Assembly (NCBI GenBank): GCA_003864495.1
Contig: ML133388.1
Coordinates: 3,212,809-3,276,808 of the forward strand
DNA length: 64,000 nucleotides
DNA from: Nemopilema nomurai
Lineage: Eukaryota > Cnidaria > Scyphozoa > Rhizostomeae > Rhizostomatidae
Reading direction: 5' to 3'
The notes beneath the pieces were generated by a model that was given only the letters and a program-made list of their open reading frames with translations, searched no databases and was not told where the DNA came from. Both the position numbers and the translations under genes were made by a program. Positions within the stretch are counted from its first letter, which is position 1. Every line of letters starts with the position of its first letter. Below are positions 20,275 to 32,674 of the stretch, piece by piece.

Positions 20275-21417
20275 CTTGCATTTGATGAGGTGAAATAAAA
20301 TACAATAAAGCCTCTATACAGCCAATGAAGTCATTTGCCGAAAAGTTGGCATATGATTAGATTGGCTACGAAACAGTATCTAAACTGTGTTTTAACAATT
20401 AACAAGGAGATTCAGTTGTTTTGCAACAAAAGGCCGGACAAGCTTTGGCACTTTATTTCGCAGACTCTATTCTTCCCATTTTAGAGACTTCACCCAGGCT
20501 ATGGATATCTGGATTTGTTTGTGAAAACGATTTTGTTAGGATGGGTGATTTCGAAATGGGGGTCAAGGGGTCTCAGCTCTCGTGATGTATCAAAATAATT
20601 CAAGTGATTACTCTTCAGCACTACTCGCTTGTTGCTTTGGTCTAATTTCCACTTTTGAACTTGCCGAAACACCAGCCTGTTTTCGAGAAACCGTTATACG
20701 TAATTTCGTGGTCAAATTCTCTGTACCATAATCGGTTCCGATTTCTAAAAATTCTGAATGTTCAAAGATAAATCTTATCTTGGGATAGTCAACGAAAAAC
20801 TAAAATACAGAAAAATCAATATTGCCCGATTTTCCCGATAAGATTTTCTGCAATTATTTCAATTGAAGATGGGATAAACCTTTTTTTTTGAAACAGGGAA
20901 GATATCTGGACAACATATAGAGCCAGTTTCCATTTTGTGAGTTTCTAATCCGCTAAATGTTAATAACGTTGTGTTAACTAATTTTTACAAACCAGAGTTA
21001 TGGCGATTGTAGCTTTAAGGATCTTAAATACTTTCTTGTATATGAATATTTTCTCTGTTTAAGATGGTTAAAAATAAAGTTCGTATACATAAAGAATTTC
21101 TATTTTAGCCTAAGTACACGATGCCTCTCTCCATTCTGCCCCTTAACCCCAGCAATATGATATCCTAGTCAAAATTGCTAACAGTTTTGAGTTATTGCTA
21201 CCACCCTTTCATACATAGAATTGATGACGTCATTAGATCCCAGTTCCTTGCCTGGATATCGTCTCAATAAAAACTCCTGCAATTCACTACTGGGACAATA
21301 AAGCAACTTCACTAGAGACCTGCGGAGGCAGTTTGCTCCTTCTCAAGCACCTACTGTCAATCATTGCAGTGTCCTGCAACTTGGTCCAGTTAGGCTCACT
21401 ACACCCTGTGTTCCATG
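20275..21417. other. Non-coding stretch between the two claudin terminal exons
   Basis: Searched on the minus strand for a W...GLW...C first exon or a TM2 exon; none was seen. If 20069-20274 is an alternative exon of gene B, this is intronic. Confidence 0.5.
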
Positions 21418-23046
21418 TTACATCCCTTGGTCCATGTAGACGTCGTCCCGTGTCGATATGGCTCCGAGTGCTGCCCCAACTGCAGATACCCCCGTGCCGG
21501 CCCATCCGAGGTAGTACGACCAGCCAAATCTGGAGCCTTGGATGTTGGCCACTTCATGAGTTATGATTATCATTCCCAAGAAAGAGAAGCAGGCTATAAA
21601 GGAAAGAGTGGATTATTGTGAGTATATCAAAACTTTTCATAGCTAACCTAAGCAGTATAGGCTACTGTACAAGTTAACTTTAGCTGTATAGAGCAGCCCC
21701 ACTGCGGTCTGGTTTATTTGCTCAATCGCCTATTTGAGGAGGAGGGGCCTACCTTAGCGATCTGGAAAAGGGGGCGATTATATGGAAAATGAAACATGAA
21801 AAATTGTGTAAATTGTGTAAACTGGAATATCTATAGGAGTATTCCTGAGTCTATATTTGGCGCTTACGTTTCAGTGGAAATTTGTGGGGATGAAATTAAA
21901 CGACTTTAGGTAGACTCTAGTTTGGTAGCGTGTAATGAATTTGAAATTTTTATCAGCCCCTTGACAGTGCTTTAACGGTACCCTTTTTCCAAATTGGGCT
22001 CTTTTCTCAAATCAAGGTTGTCTTTACTTCTATTTAAAGCTTCTATGGAGTTGTGGCTAGCCCCTATTTCCCGGCAATTTTACAATTGCGCAAAAATATG
22101 ACAAGACATACTTGCAATCAAGCAGAGTATGGCCATAAACTCCAGTTTCACTATCCCACTTGCCATTTGCTTGTAAAATGGCGGATAGATGATTGCTCCA
22201 AGTTGGAAGAGAATTGCCAAGGCGAAGAACCCTCGAATGGCTGTCATTGTATCTATCAAAAAACAGGTACACACTTTTATAATTCTTCTATAAAACAACA
22301 CATGCTAGGGATATATCAATTTCAATGTTCATGAGGCACCCTACCCAAGCAATATTTGAGACGTTTTTGCTTGCTCGAAGGTGAGAGTCTCAGACTTTGA
22401 CTGGGCGGCAATATGGAAATAAGGTTCCAACGAGGTATTGTTGTATTAATTATTAGTGCTTAGTTATTTGTTTATTTCTACATACCATAACAAAGTAATC
22501 ATTGCCATTAAATGAGTTGTTTAGATCTGGAGCAAATTTGAAAATTCGCAAGTCTTCTACTCTTCTACTCAACATGGCTGGTTCACATCCGAAAAAGTTC
22601 CCAACCCCCACCCCCGTTGACCCTCTGTTTGCTTCAGCCATGGGGGTAAAGAAAGAAGTGTCAAATACCCTATGGTATTTATCTTCTTTACTTTCAAATC
22701 TTTTTTTGGATATGGAGCGATTTTCATCAAAAGTAAAGTCCCCAAATAATTATGGGAAGTCAATGAATGTTACAAAACCCTCTCATTTCAATTCCCGTTT
22801 CCATATTCTTCCATCGTGGTTGTATAGAAAGGTGTGCAGCCTACCCTCTGATATAGCCTCCCATCCGCGAAGAAAGCTGCAGCTGGACGCTCCTCCGTTG
22901 TACTGTACGCAGTGGTTCCAGAGGCCATTGAATTTTCTCGTTGCCATGGTGGTGACGCTGTACCATTCGTCGGTGCAAATCGAAGTGGCGAGAACCAGCA
23001 GCGCCACTGTCATGATTCCCATGGCAACCGGGCGCAGGGTGAACAT
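21418..23046 (-). CDS. Claudin-like four-TM protein, gene B
   Basis: Three minus-strand exons, 23046-22845, 22252-22112 and 21593-21418, join in phase 1 at both introns and give about 172 residues. TM1 occupies about residues 8-24. The first loop has W28, GLW at 41-43, Cys 46 and Cys 56, the canonical W-GLW-C-C claudin signature. TM2 starts after the Arg of TAIRGFF, the position of the conserved Arg of claudin TM2. TM3 runs across the exon 2/3 junction (MAILCLIA then FSFLGMIII). The second loop is followed by FGWSYYLGWAGTGVSAVG as TM4 and a short tail ending YMDQGM. This is the most claudin-like of the four genes. The protein would sit in the plasma membrane at cell contacts or beside a channel. 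A second possible last exon lies downstream at 20274-20069. Confidence 0.88.
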
Positions 23047-23109
23047 CTTGATCCCCTGTGATCACTTCTCTGCCTGAGTTGTTCTGCAAGCGAAGATACT
23101 AGGGTGATT

Positions 23110-23870
23110 CAGGATATGACGCCTATATCACTTAGATTTCTTAATTAACTATTATAGAGTTTGGCAATATTCATGGCACCTCTTGTCTTCAAGATTTTAC
23201 TTGGAAAGTTATATTATACAATATTATGTTGAATTATAATTTTTGCATTTCATTATAAAAACTGTTTTGTATCTTATGATTCTGTTTTCTGTTTTATCAT
23301 ATTTCATTGTAATATATAGCATTATATCATATTCTAATATATTGAAAGATTTTCAAGTATATCATTTTTGTATATTATATTAAATTTTATTGTATTATAC
23401 TATGTTTCATTCTGTTATATAATATAATAATATACTTTTTTATATGGTATTTTTTTAATTCTTGTTTATTTTATGATATTACATTATGTTGTATAAATTT
23501 GTATTGAATTTAACATTTTATTTGACTTTATCATGTCATTTCGTTTTATATCAAATCATGTTACGTTACCTTCTACTACATTATATCATATCAATGCCAT
23601 ATTTCATCATTTTACATTATCACATCATGCTTATATTATCATTTTAAAGTGTGTTTATTTTATCACTATATCATTTCATTTTTTATGAGTCATGCGCTCT
23701 TCTGTGGTGCAATTCTCTATTTCATAGTGTTCTATTACATTGTAAGATATGATTTCTCTATCACGTGACATCATGATACTGGTCTATGTTTTATTAGACT
23801 GCAAGAAAAATCAATTATACTTTATAAAATACATAATATGCTCCATACATCAGCATATCAGGTATCACGT
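23110..23870. repeat. AT-rich degenerate TTATATCAT tract
   Basis: About 760 bp of almost pure A/T with recurrent TTATATCAT, TATTATAT and TTTTAT words without a fixed period, just 5' of gene B. It looks like a decayed satellite or simple-sequence tract. No frame is open for long. Confidence 0.6.
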
Positions 23871-26800
23871 TGCCATGTGCACCGGTTAGCCTGATCTCGC
23901 GCTAGTGAAACACCAAATAGGCAGAAATAGTCACCTTTCCCTGTTGACTCGATTATTAATTCATTTGAGGACTGAAGGAGATATTCCAGATTAGACGAAA
24001 GAGGGCTGGTGATTTAAATTTTATTTGGAGGGATTTGTACAATTAGAGATTCTAGGCTGGAAGAATCATTCAGATTCTAAAAGAGAGATAAATGCTAATT
24101 AGATTTTTTCAAATTGTCGTGGTTTTGATCCCGTGCTACCAAACAGTGTGGTTGAATTGCTAAACTTCGTTGCCGCCTTCAGGCCAGCAAAGTCAAGAAC
24201 CTCATTCCCAAAGAAGTTCTCAACAGCAAGACTACCGCTGGGAGGCCTTGAGACATCTTCGTCTAGGCGATAGAAGCACGTTTTCGAAGGTCACGAAGCT
24301 GGACAGGAGAAGCTTTTTGACTGCTGCGGATAAACGCTTGTTGATATCCTATTGGGAACCCAGCAAATGTGGTTTGAGACGCGATTGTTTATTATGATTA
24401 TGACTATGGCGTTCAGCCGTTGCTGGTTTGAGTTCAACTTAACCGACTGTTTTGTTGCCAACAAAGTGGCTGGCTACTTTGAAAATCACTATCACAAAGA
24501 AGCGATTCATCTCTTGTTATCTTCTACGCCAGTCAATCGACTAACATTCATACCCGTGTCTTTAATTGCCTTTCCCAGCAAAATAAGCTGTTAGTATTTC
24601 TGTACCTTGCCCTTTTAACTCAAAGCTTCACGGATCTTAGACGAAGGATTCCATGTCCTAAGATATCGACTAAGCGATGTCTGCTTCAAGAAGCACCGTT
24701 TATTTTGCAATCCTTCAGTAGCAAAGAACGTAACTTATCAACAATTTTAACCTCTTAGGAGATTGCCTACCTTGAGGTTTCCGTAGACTGGTCTCTTCGC
24801 TATCTATCCGACTGGCAAGCCTTCGAAGCACGCTTTCTCGCTATGTTGATGATGTCTTCTCCGGCTCGGCAAATAACAACTGAACAAAGTTTGTTCTGTA
24901 TAACAACCTGCTGAAACTCTGCACCTCTGCGGATGCGTAATTATTCTCAGCCTTTTTGTCCGCGAAAGAGAGCGATCTTAATCAAAACAGGCCATCGCAC
25001 AACAGGAAGCAACAGACATCTGGTTTCGCAAGAAAGAGTTCCTCTTTGAAATGAACAGTTGCTAGGCGACCGGTGGCTTCTGTTGTTTGAGAGCCGATCA
25101 AAGTTGTTGAAACGGCTGAATTTCGCAAATGTTTGATCAGACACTTTGTCCTCTTTGCTTTCTTAATCGCTAGCTTTGTTTTGATCTCTCGAAGGTTCTC
25201 GTCGATCACTCACCATCCCTATCGTGATTTGTTTGGTTACCCATTGTTTGTTTTCAATCACGCTCTTATTCATTCCTTCATTCTGATCACACTTTTAGAT
25301 GATTCATGTTGATTCAGCAACTGGTTCTTTCACGCAAATAGACTTGTAGTACTCTCCTTCGCAGTTACTTAGGCTCACCTCCTCGTAAGCTGCCTTTGTA
25401 ATGCCATTATTATCATAACTTTGTTTATAGTTAACATAACATAGTTGTTTTATGATTATGCATTATACATAGATAAGGTAATTTATGCAGAACTCAAGCT
25501 TCACACTTTTTACTTATCTATTTTAATGCACTCTTGTTATTTATTAGATTCTTTACACTACCACCAGAAGCTGCTACTGCACACCACAAAACTTCACCAA
25601 ACCTTCGTCCTATTTCCTTGATATAGCTTTATCGCCATTTCACTGCCCCCATACCCTTGACTTTTTATTATGTCTTCTCTTAATTCTAAGCCCATCATTA
25701 TCATTACTTTTTGTATTTATCCCACATGTTGGGTGATTCGAATAAGTTATCAGTTAAAAATGTCCTTGTATCAAGACCTTTTCCCTTCGCTTCAGAAGCT
25801 GTTTATGCTCTCATTTAATTAGATTAGCTCAAAGTAATTATCAAGATTTACAATCATCAGGATGCCGAGCTAAATACTCCCCACCTTGTGTTTTAGTTTT
25901 TTTTAATAATCATTAAAGAGGCAATTCAACTGGCCATTCCTAGAAGATCTGTGTTTACGATGATTTTGATTATACAATTAGCCATTAGTGTGCCGAATCG
26001 TTGAAAAACATTAAAATTGAGTAGTTTGATTGTTTTATTGTCACAATTTAAGTTTCCATTGTTATACATTTTCCTATTCGTCTCAGCAATAGCCAATTAT
26101 TCTTGTAAAATTTCACATTCACTTCTACAACTTCATTCTTATCCAGACCCCCAGCCAAGCCGTTAGCGCCACGGTCTGGAATGACAACAAGTAAGATGCT
26201 TTATTATTGTTTCTTGAAAAATGACAGTTCTTCTGGACCACTCACCAAAATAAGCGACACATAAACCCTGATCTAATCTCATTGCCGAAATTGCGTTGTG
26301 AGTTTAGACCTAAGTTTTATCTGCTTCATCTAAATTGCCGTATTTCATTCGCAACTTTCTAACCAATGGATTAGATGAATACTTGAAAGTGGATTCATAA
26401 TTAAACTCGATTATCCAATGTCATCTAAATCATTCAAATCTCCATTTATACACATTAATGCAAACATAATTTGTTTTAAATGTCATTAAAAAACTTCATT
26501 TTGCCATTACGTATCTCGGTTCAATAGAGTCGATTACGTCATCGGGCGAGCACCTGGTATGCTCGTTTGTAGTCATTCAGCTCAATGAATCACAGTAGCG
26601 GATGACGATCCAATTCAATTGATCCTTTTCAGCAACTCTGAAAACTTTTAGGCCAATTCGTTCGCTTTATAGGGCAGGCAAAAGTGGCCTTGAGTTGAAA
26701 ACATTGCTTGTAGACTAAAACTTGAAACGGAAAACAAATGGCGCTTTATCGAATGACAATTGCTATTTTCATTAATTATTGGGTACTGTAGCTGGCATCC

Positions 26801-28778
26801 TTTCGTATCAGGGCTAGGATTTTTCTTTCGGTTACAAAGACCCCTTGAGTAGAATTAGGACAAAACAATTAGTTCATAATTTTGTTTATGATTTTCCCAT
26901 GCTTTTCTTCAAAACATAGCATTGCTGTTAAAGGCCTCAATTTTTTAAAACAGCCGCAGAATTTTGGTTAGTTGTAACTTAATTAATCCCATCAAACCTT
27001 ATTGCAATTTTTATCTCAAGCTGAGAGATTCATTTACGAGCTACAAGATTCGTCTGGATATTATTATTAGAAACAAAATCAATGTCATCGTTAACCTGTG
27101 ATGGAGGTTGGCTTAGCAAGGGAGAAAGGAACCATCTAAAGATAATGGGGGCAGATAGAAGAGGCACATAATCACTCCCTTGGAAGGGGCATTCATGAGT
27201 CTCGATGGGGCACTATTAAGGGGCATTTTTGCATGACATGGTATGGCTGTATTTATGAAAAATGTTGTCTAGATGTTAAAGGAATCGAAATGGTAGACAG
27301 AGAAGTGAAATCCCCTTTAACCCCCCCCCCCCCCAAACATACAGCAATATTTCTGTTACTTTTGTCTAGAGCCAAAAATGTAACAATTAGATATATTTGT
27401 CAATTTTCTGTGAATAGATTGAATTCGCTGAGGAACAAGGAAATAATTCCAACACAGCTTATGGTTCTTAAGGAGGTGACCAGTGTAAGGCTTGAGTTCC
27501 TGTAGTATTTCATGTCCTATTTTGTTCAAAACAAACGGAATGTTTGGGCTCTAGCTAGGTGAATTCATTTTTCTTGAACCCTTTGGATCCATTCTCTAAT
27601 TTTCATTTCTTTATTGTGTCATAGATCAAATTATACTGCCATGGGATGTTTTTCTACCGATAAACGATTGCTTAAATCCAGAGAAAAAATGCAGCGAAAA
27701 ACATTTTCATCTAGTAAATCCTGTACAAACCAATAATGACAACGATTTGTAAGTCACTTGGCAATGCATCCAAAGAAAATTTGCTGCATCCAAAGAAGCT
27801 TACTTTAGATATTTATTAAATTCAAGCCGTTCGAACACTCCTGTTCCTAGAAATTTTTTTTAGAGAGAAATCTTTCACGTAAAGCAACCTCATTCTACCA
27901 TGAAGAAATTCCATCCCAACATCTAGACGCTTTCAAACTCAGGTCAGGGAGCAAGTTGATAAATTGGTCCCACAATCGGCTGTTTGCGGAAGCATAGAAA
28001 CAATCATTCAGATGCCTACTTTAGAAATAGCTTTGTTTGTTAGCTGTCAGTTTATTAAACAGAAACTGTACGAATTCTTTGCTATTTGTTGTTATTTCAC
28101 CAATCGGTTTTCCTCGGTTGTCGACCCAACATTCCAAAGACTTATCCGTTATAGAAAATAACCTTTATCTCTTTTGTTCGAGATATATTCGCCAGGACTC
28201 CTAGTGACTTGCTTAGAGAGTCATTGCAGAGCAAAATCTGTTGGCCGCTGTTAAGTTTTGAGCGCAGAAGAACGCAACACGTTTTACGGGAACAACATAC
28301 TTGTCATTTGGCTTGACAGAGCATAAGCTTACAACTATTTTCATTCGGGCAAAAACATGAATGTTTACAGCGGTGGATTTTAATTAAAGTTTATAAATGG
28401 TAAGCAAATCTGTAAACGCCGAATGAAACATTAAAAAGCTGCTTTATGAATTCACACTTGCATGCTCAAAATTATTTGGAGCCCGTATGTTTTTCTGTCA
28501 TATTCTGATGCCGTGTCATAGCGCAGATGGCTTGATGAATCAAAATGAATCTTGATGAGATATTATTCACGTAAATGGCTGCAGTTTGTATTAATATTTT
28601 ATTTCAAGGGCGTTGATTTTCGTATTATGAATGCATAAAAGAGAGGATACAGGAATCGTCTTGAGGCATTCGAATCCAAGCTTACAACGGCATAAATCGC
28701 TATACCTCAGCAAGGATCTGCTGCCGGTTAGGACAAATACGTGGCATCTCCTGAGTGTATTGCAGGAACAAATCAATT
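23871..28778. other. Intergenic region between claudin-like genes B and C
   Basis: Genes B and C diverge from this region, so it holds both 5' flanks. At 24165-25210 base composition is richer in G+C and several fragmentary frames appear on both strands (for example 24183-24394 plus and 25209-24982 minus), with an acceptor-like CCGCCTTCAG at about 24182. No frame could be tied to a family, and a decayed coding or transposon relic is possible. A poly-C run lies at about 27321-27333. The rest is featureless AT-rich DNA. Confidence 0.5.
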
Positions 28779-31700
28779 ATGCATTCAAAGCTAGTATTAG
28801 GATTGAAGATCGTAACTCTGATTCTGGTTTCGACAGCGTTCGTCTTTTATATAATCGCCATTTCCACTGACTACTGGCAAAAGACCAAGTACAAAGTTGG
28901 AGTGCATAATATTGGCATCGTATCTGGGCACAGTGATGCAGATGCCCAAGGAACATACCAAAACTTGTACCAATACACATCGTCACACAGTGGAATATGG
29001 AATGGCTGCGCCATGCTTGAGGGTCGGAAAGTCTGCTCGACTATGAAGGCCCAGTTTGGTAAGATTTTCTTTTTCCTCAGATTAGTTGAAATTTTAAAAT
29101 ACGACCAATAACTATTAGAATCTGATGCTCATAGACTTTTGCCCCTGTCTGAATAAGACAGCGCTTGGCATTTAATGAGGCTACATTTATTTTATTGAAT
29201 CTGTGCGTAAGGGATTAAGCAAGAGGATCCCTAAAATGGTCCCACAAGAGGCTTTTGCCCTCTTTCTCTCAGGAAAGGAACTCGTCACTCACGTTTTATT
29301 CATCCGTTCTGTCTTCTCTGGTCAAATTCATTTGAATAGCGTTTCCATAGGGTTAACTATTTCTATATTAAGATATATAGTTTGCCTAGTTATTAAATGG
29401 AAGTATTTAGGGTTATTGACGGGCAATTGCAAATGAGCACCAAGGAGAAAGGTTTTTCAAGCGGTCTGGCAACCCCTCTAAGACTTTAAGATTCATTGTA
29501 ATCTTTGACGAGTTTTGTATAGAGTATGACGCAAACATTTCGTCATACGTTTCATTATAATCTCCAATTTGATTTTGTTTCTTGAAATTTCATAATGCTA
29601 TCAACGATATCTACCTCTCTCCAAACAATTTTTAAAGATTCATAATAAAATCTGGTCGACCGATCTTCAAATCAATGGAAACTCAATATCTGCCATCCTT
29701 GTAAATTGGGACCTTACCCAAAAGAGCATCGCTTAGAGATCGAATTTGCACTGCAAGGCAAGCAATGCTTCTTCGAAAACAACCCTAGGCCACTTCGACT
29801 CAGCTAGCTGCGGTAGTTTGTTTAAAGCGTTAAACATGTGCAGAGTTCGAGTCGGATCAACCCATCTTTGTCTAGACGGGTCCTACTTATCTTCCACTGA
29901 GAATATTTTTCTCCCTAACAAAGGCTATTTTCCGCGTTTGATGCACATGCTGTTATGCCAGCTATAATGCTCTTAGAGTATTAGCATTCTGCTCTGAGGT
30001 CTGCTCTGCTTGCTTGTTTGGGGTTGTTTCTCCTGCTCATATTCTGATGCAGATATTTTAAAGCCTATTTACGACTTAAGGCCTTGACATCCATTGTGGA
30101 TTACCAAGGCTCTGTTCGTTTTTCTTTGTTTTTACATGGGAAGAGACTTCAGTTGCTGCGTTAAACAAATTATGGATTAATCACAATATGGATTCCCGAG
30201 GCAATCTGTTGACTGTGTCATTGGCGTTATTAAAACGTGATTAGCAATTTGTGCTTTAGGCATTAGGCCAAAAGGTTGCTTATTTGCCCTGTAATATTTG
30301 AACCAACAATCAAAATAGCATTTCTTACAAAAGTTGCCAAAATACTTGGAAACTCTAAGCCATTCTCTCTTTGCTCGTCGCCTCCTTGTTAGCAAGACTC
30401 CCATAATATTGTAATTTAATGAATTGTAATAAAAAAACTTGTTTATCGTGTTAACTAAACATTCGATGCTGCGTTTTTTTATGTTATGGGATGAGTGTTA
30501 AGGAAGAAGGGAATATGATACTAAGGATCATAGAGAGTGCGGAAAAATAACCGACCCGAGCGGGACTCGAACTCACGACCCTTGACTTTGTACGTCAAGT
30601 GCTCTACCAACTGAATATGATACTCCAAGATACCTTACGTGCTCGAAGCAATTCGAGCATTGATGTACTTCGTTTTAGTGTTTGCAGATGCTTGTATGTG
30701 GATGTGTGTGTTGTTGATCAGAGGATAATCACTAGCCACTGATTGCGCCTGAAATTAACGCATATATTAATCTTGCAAATGGAGCCAGGTAGTTTACAAA
30801 CTGAAAGATATCTCTCCTTTACTGCATTTAATAATAATAATAATAATAATGGGAAAATATTTATTCATGGTAAAACCCTGTCAATACTACGATCATTGTC
30901 ATCAAAAAGGGCCCTATTAGAAAGAATGTATCTTATTAAAATACAAAATACATAGTAATAGCCTAAGATGTCTCCTCGCAAGACTATTTCAACATCCCGT
31001 TTTAAGTTACTTGATACAGCTGATAAGGGTCACGGAACCAAACAATCCTTTGCTTAGAAGATGCTTAGCCTTTGCCAGTGCATAAAATCCGATCAATGCT
31101 TCTCTAGAGCTAGGGCGTGTTCAAAGAAGGTTCATTAGCTTCTGTTAATCATCCAAATGGTTCTAGTTTCACTTTATGTGAAGAAGAACAGGTGTTGTTT
31201 TATATGTGGCTGAAAATAAGTGTCTGTTGGACATAAATAGCCTAGTGCTTGATTTTGTGAACATTCTTGAACTTAAATCCCTAAAAAATGTTTCAATGGC
31301 TGAAACAATAGCCAGCTCTTTTTCCACAGCCCCACCTTTTACAGTCCCATGTTGAATTCTGCCTGCAAAAATCAGATTCACCGTCAGCGTTCAGTGCTAT
31401 GGCACTCGGGTTTATGCGCAGTTTCGGTTTTTTTCTGCCCAAATCAATGCATTTTGCAGGTACACCGTTAATCCGTTGAGCCGTTCTTATCACTGGCCTA
31501 TTTTGAAAACACTTTTTAATAGCAGATTAAAGGAACAGTTAAGCTAGATCCGAATTAAGTCGTTGACGATCAGTTATGATATGCACTGAGACTGGAATGA
31601 TATCTTAAGTACACGATATCATTCTCAGATGGATATTCCAGGCTTTTATTTTCACGGTTATAAATGGAAATCTTACTGATAATGGTAATAATGTATTTAT

Positions 31701-32674
31701 CTAAAACAACAATTTTGATACTTTTTAAACCTTTTGTCATTACACTTTTCAAAAATATATGCAATGCTTACAAGCCTAACTATGACCAGGGTAGTTTTTA
31801 GGTGACTGGTTTTCAAAGGCCATGATAATGTAATGGTGGTTTTAAGGGTGACAAAATTGTAAGACATATTTGCCTTCAATAATTTTCAATGAGATGAAAG
31901 CCTGAATGTCGAATTAAAATGTTTCCATCAAACTATCAACATGCGTTGTAGTTCGTGCTACGAAGAACAATATCTCTGTTTGATTTGGCTGCCTCTTTTT
32001 CGTTTCAGCTTGGATACGATCGGTTCGAGCTTTCATGGCGCTTGCAATCATTGCCATAGCGGTTGTCTTCGTCTACGTCATCGCTGCCTTCTTCAGACTG
32101 GACCTCGTTTTCAAGTTCCCCGGCGTCATGTCTATCATTTCCGGTATTTATTCATTATTCTTGTTGCCTTTCCTGTATGCTTCTTTCAGGTTTCTTCTAA
32201 TATCAAAAAGTTGTCTCTACTCATAACAGGTTTCTTCTAATATCAAAACGTTGTCTCTACTCATAACAGCATCATTTCAAGTGGAAACAACATTAGATGT
32301 TTGCAAGCCGTTATAATCAAGTTGAATGCATGTTTTCTTAGATAAAGAGGTCAATTATGTCATGAAGTTCTGCATGCAATGTTGATAGTGCGTACTTTTG
32401 AAATATAAAATCAGACAACTGTCACATGAACCTGGAATTTCTATGTAGATTATAATAACGGAGTATGACGTCACTTTTAGCTTTGTTTGCATTGCTGGCC
32501 CTGGCAGTCTACACAGGCAAATCCGGTGTTCCACAGGACAACAGCAGACTCAAGTCGGTGTTTTCGTGGTCCTTTGCCTTGGGGTGGTCTGGATGGGTAC
32601 TAAACATCATCGTGGCAGTTTTATGCTTCATTATACCTGATGAGTTTGACAAGATACAGACCAACAAACTGTAA
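28779..32674 (+). CDS. Claudin-like four-TM protein, gene C
   Basis: Three plus-strand exons, 28779-29058, 32009-32143 and 32481-32674, join in phase 1 at both introns to give about 202 residues. TM1 is at about residues 7-29. The first loop is longer than in the neighbouring genes: W33 and the GIW at 72-74 are about 40 residues apart, with Cys 77 and Cys 86. TM2 follows IRSVRAFM, with Arg at the conserved claudin position. TM3 (LFALLALAVYT) spans the exon 2/3 junction, then a second loop and TM4 (GWVLNIIVAVLCFII), and the tail ends TNKL. Start ATG 28779 was chosen over a non-ATG extension. Intron 1 (~2.95 kb) contains a tRNA-derived repeat and an (AAT)n-linked repeat. Intron 2 contains a 40-bp tandem duplication. 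Confidence 0.87.
30551..30625 (-). repeat. tRNA-derived SINE-like sequence in intron 1 of gene C
   Basis: On the minus strand it has an A box (CAGTTGGTAGAGC), an anticodon-type hairpin (CTTGAC, 7-base loop, GTCAAG) and a B box (GAGTTCGAGTCCC) at tRNA spacing. The acceptor ends do not pair and the D stem has a mismatch, so it is not a working tRNA. It is antisense to the host gene. Confidence 0.7.
30828..30995 (+). repeat. (AAT)n-linked dispersed repeat, copy 1
   Basis: An AAT array at 30828-30850 is followed by a unique tail with TATTTATTCATGGTAAAAC, CAATACT and AAGGGCCCTATTA, then CGCAAGACT near 30980. The same order of words recurs at 62275-62440. Both copies lie in introns. Confidence 0.7.
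32187..32266 (+). repeat. 40-bp tandem duplication in intron 2 of gene C
   Basis: The unit starting CAGGTTTCTTCTAATATC occurs twice (32187-32226 and 32227-32266) with one mismatch. Each unit boundary reads as CAG|G after a pyrimidine stretch. Confidence 0.92.

Noticed and set aside
22453..22641. Extra exon of gene B within intron 1
   Set aside because: The frame is open but lacks a compatible acceptor/donor pair and would interrupt the claudin fold.
22502..23077. 191-codon plus-strand open frame
   Set aside because: It lies antisense to exon 1 and intron 1 of claudin-like gene B. It has no domain-like features and does not respect any plausible splice structure.
30551..30625. Functional tRNA gene
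   Set aside because: The acceptor stem does not pair and the D stem is imperfect, so it is a tRNA-derived repeat.
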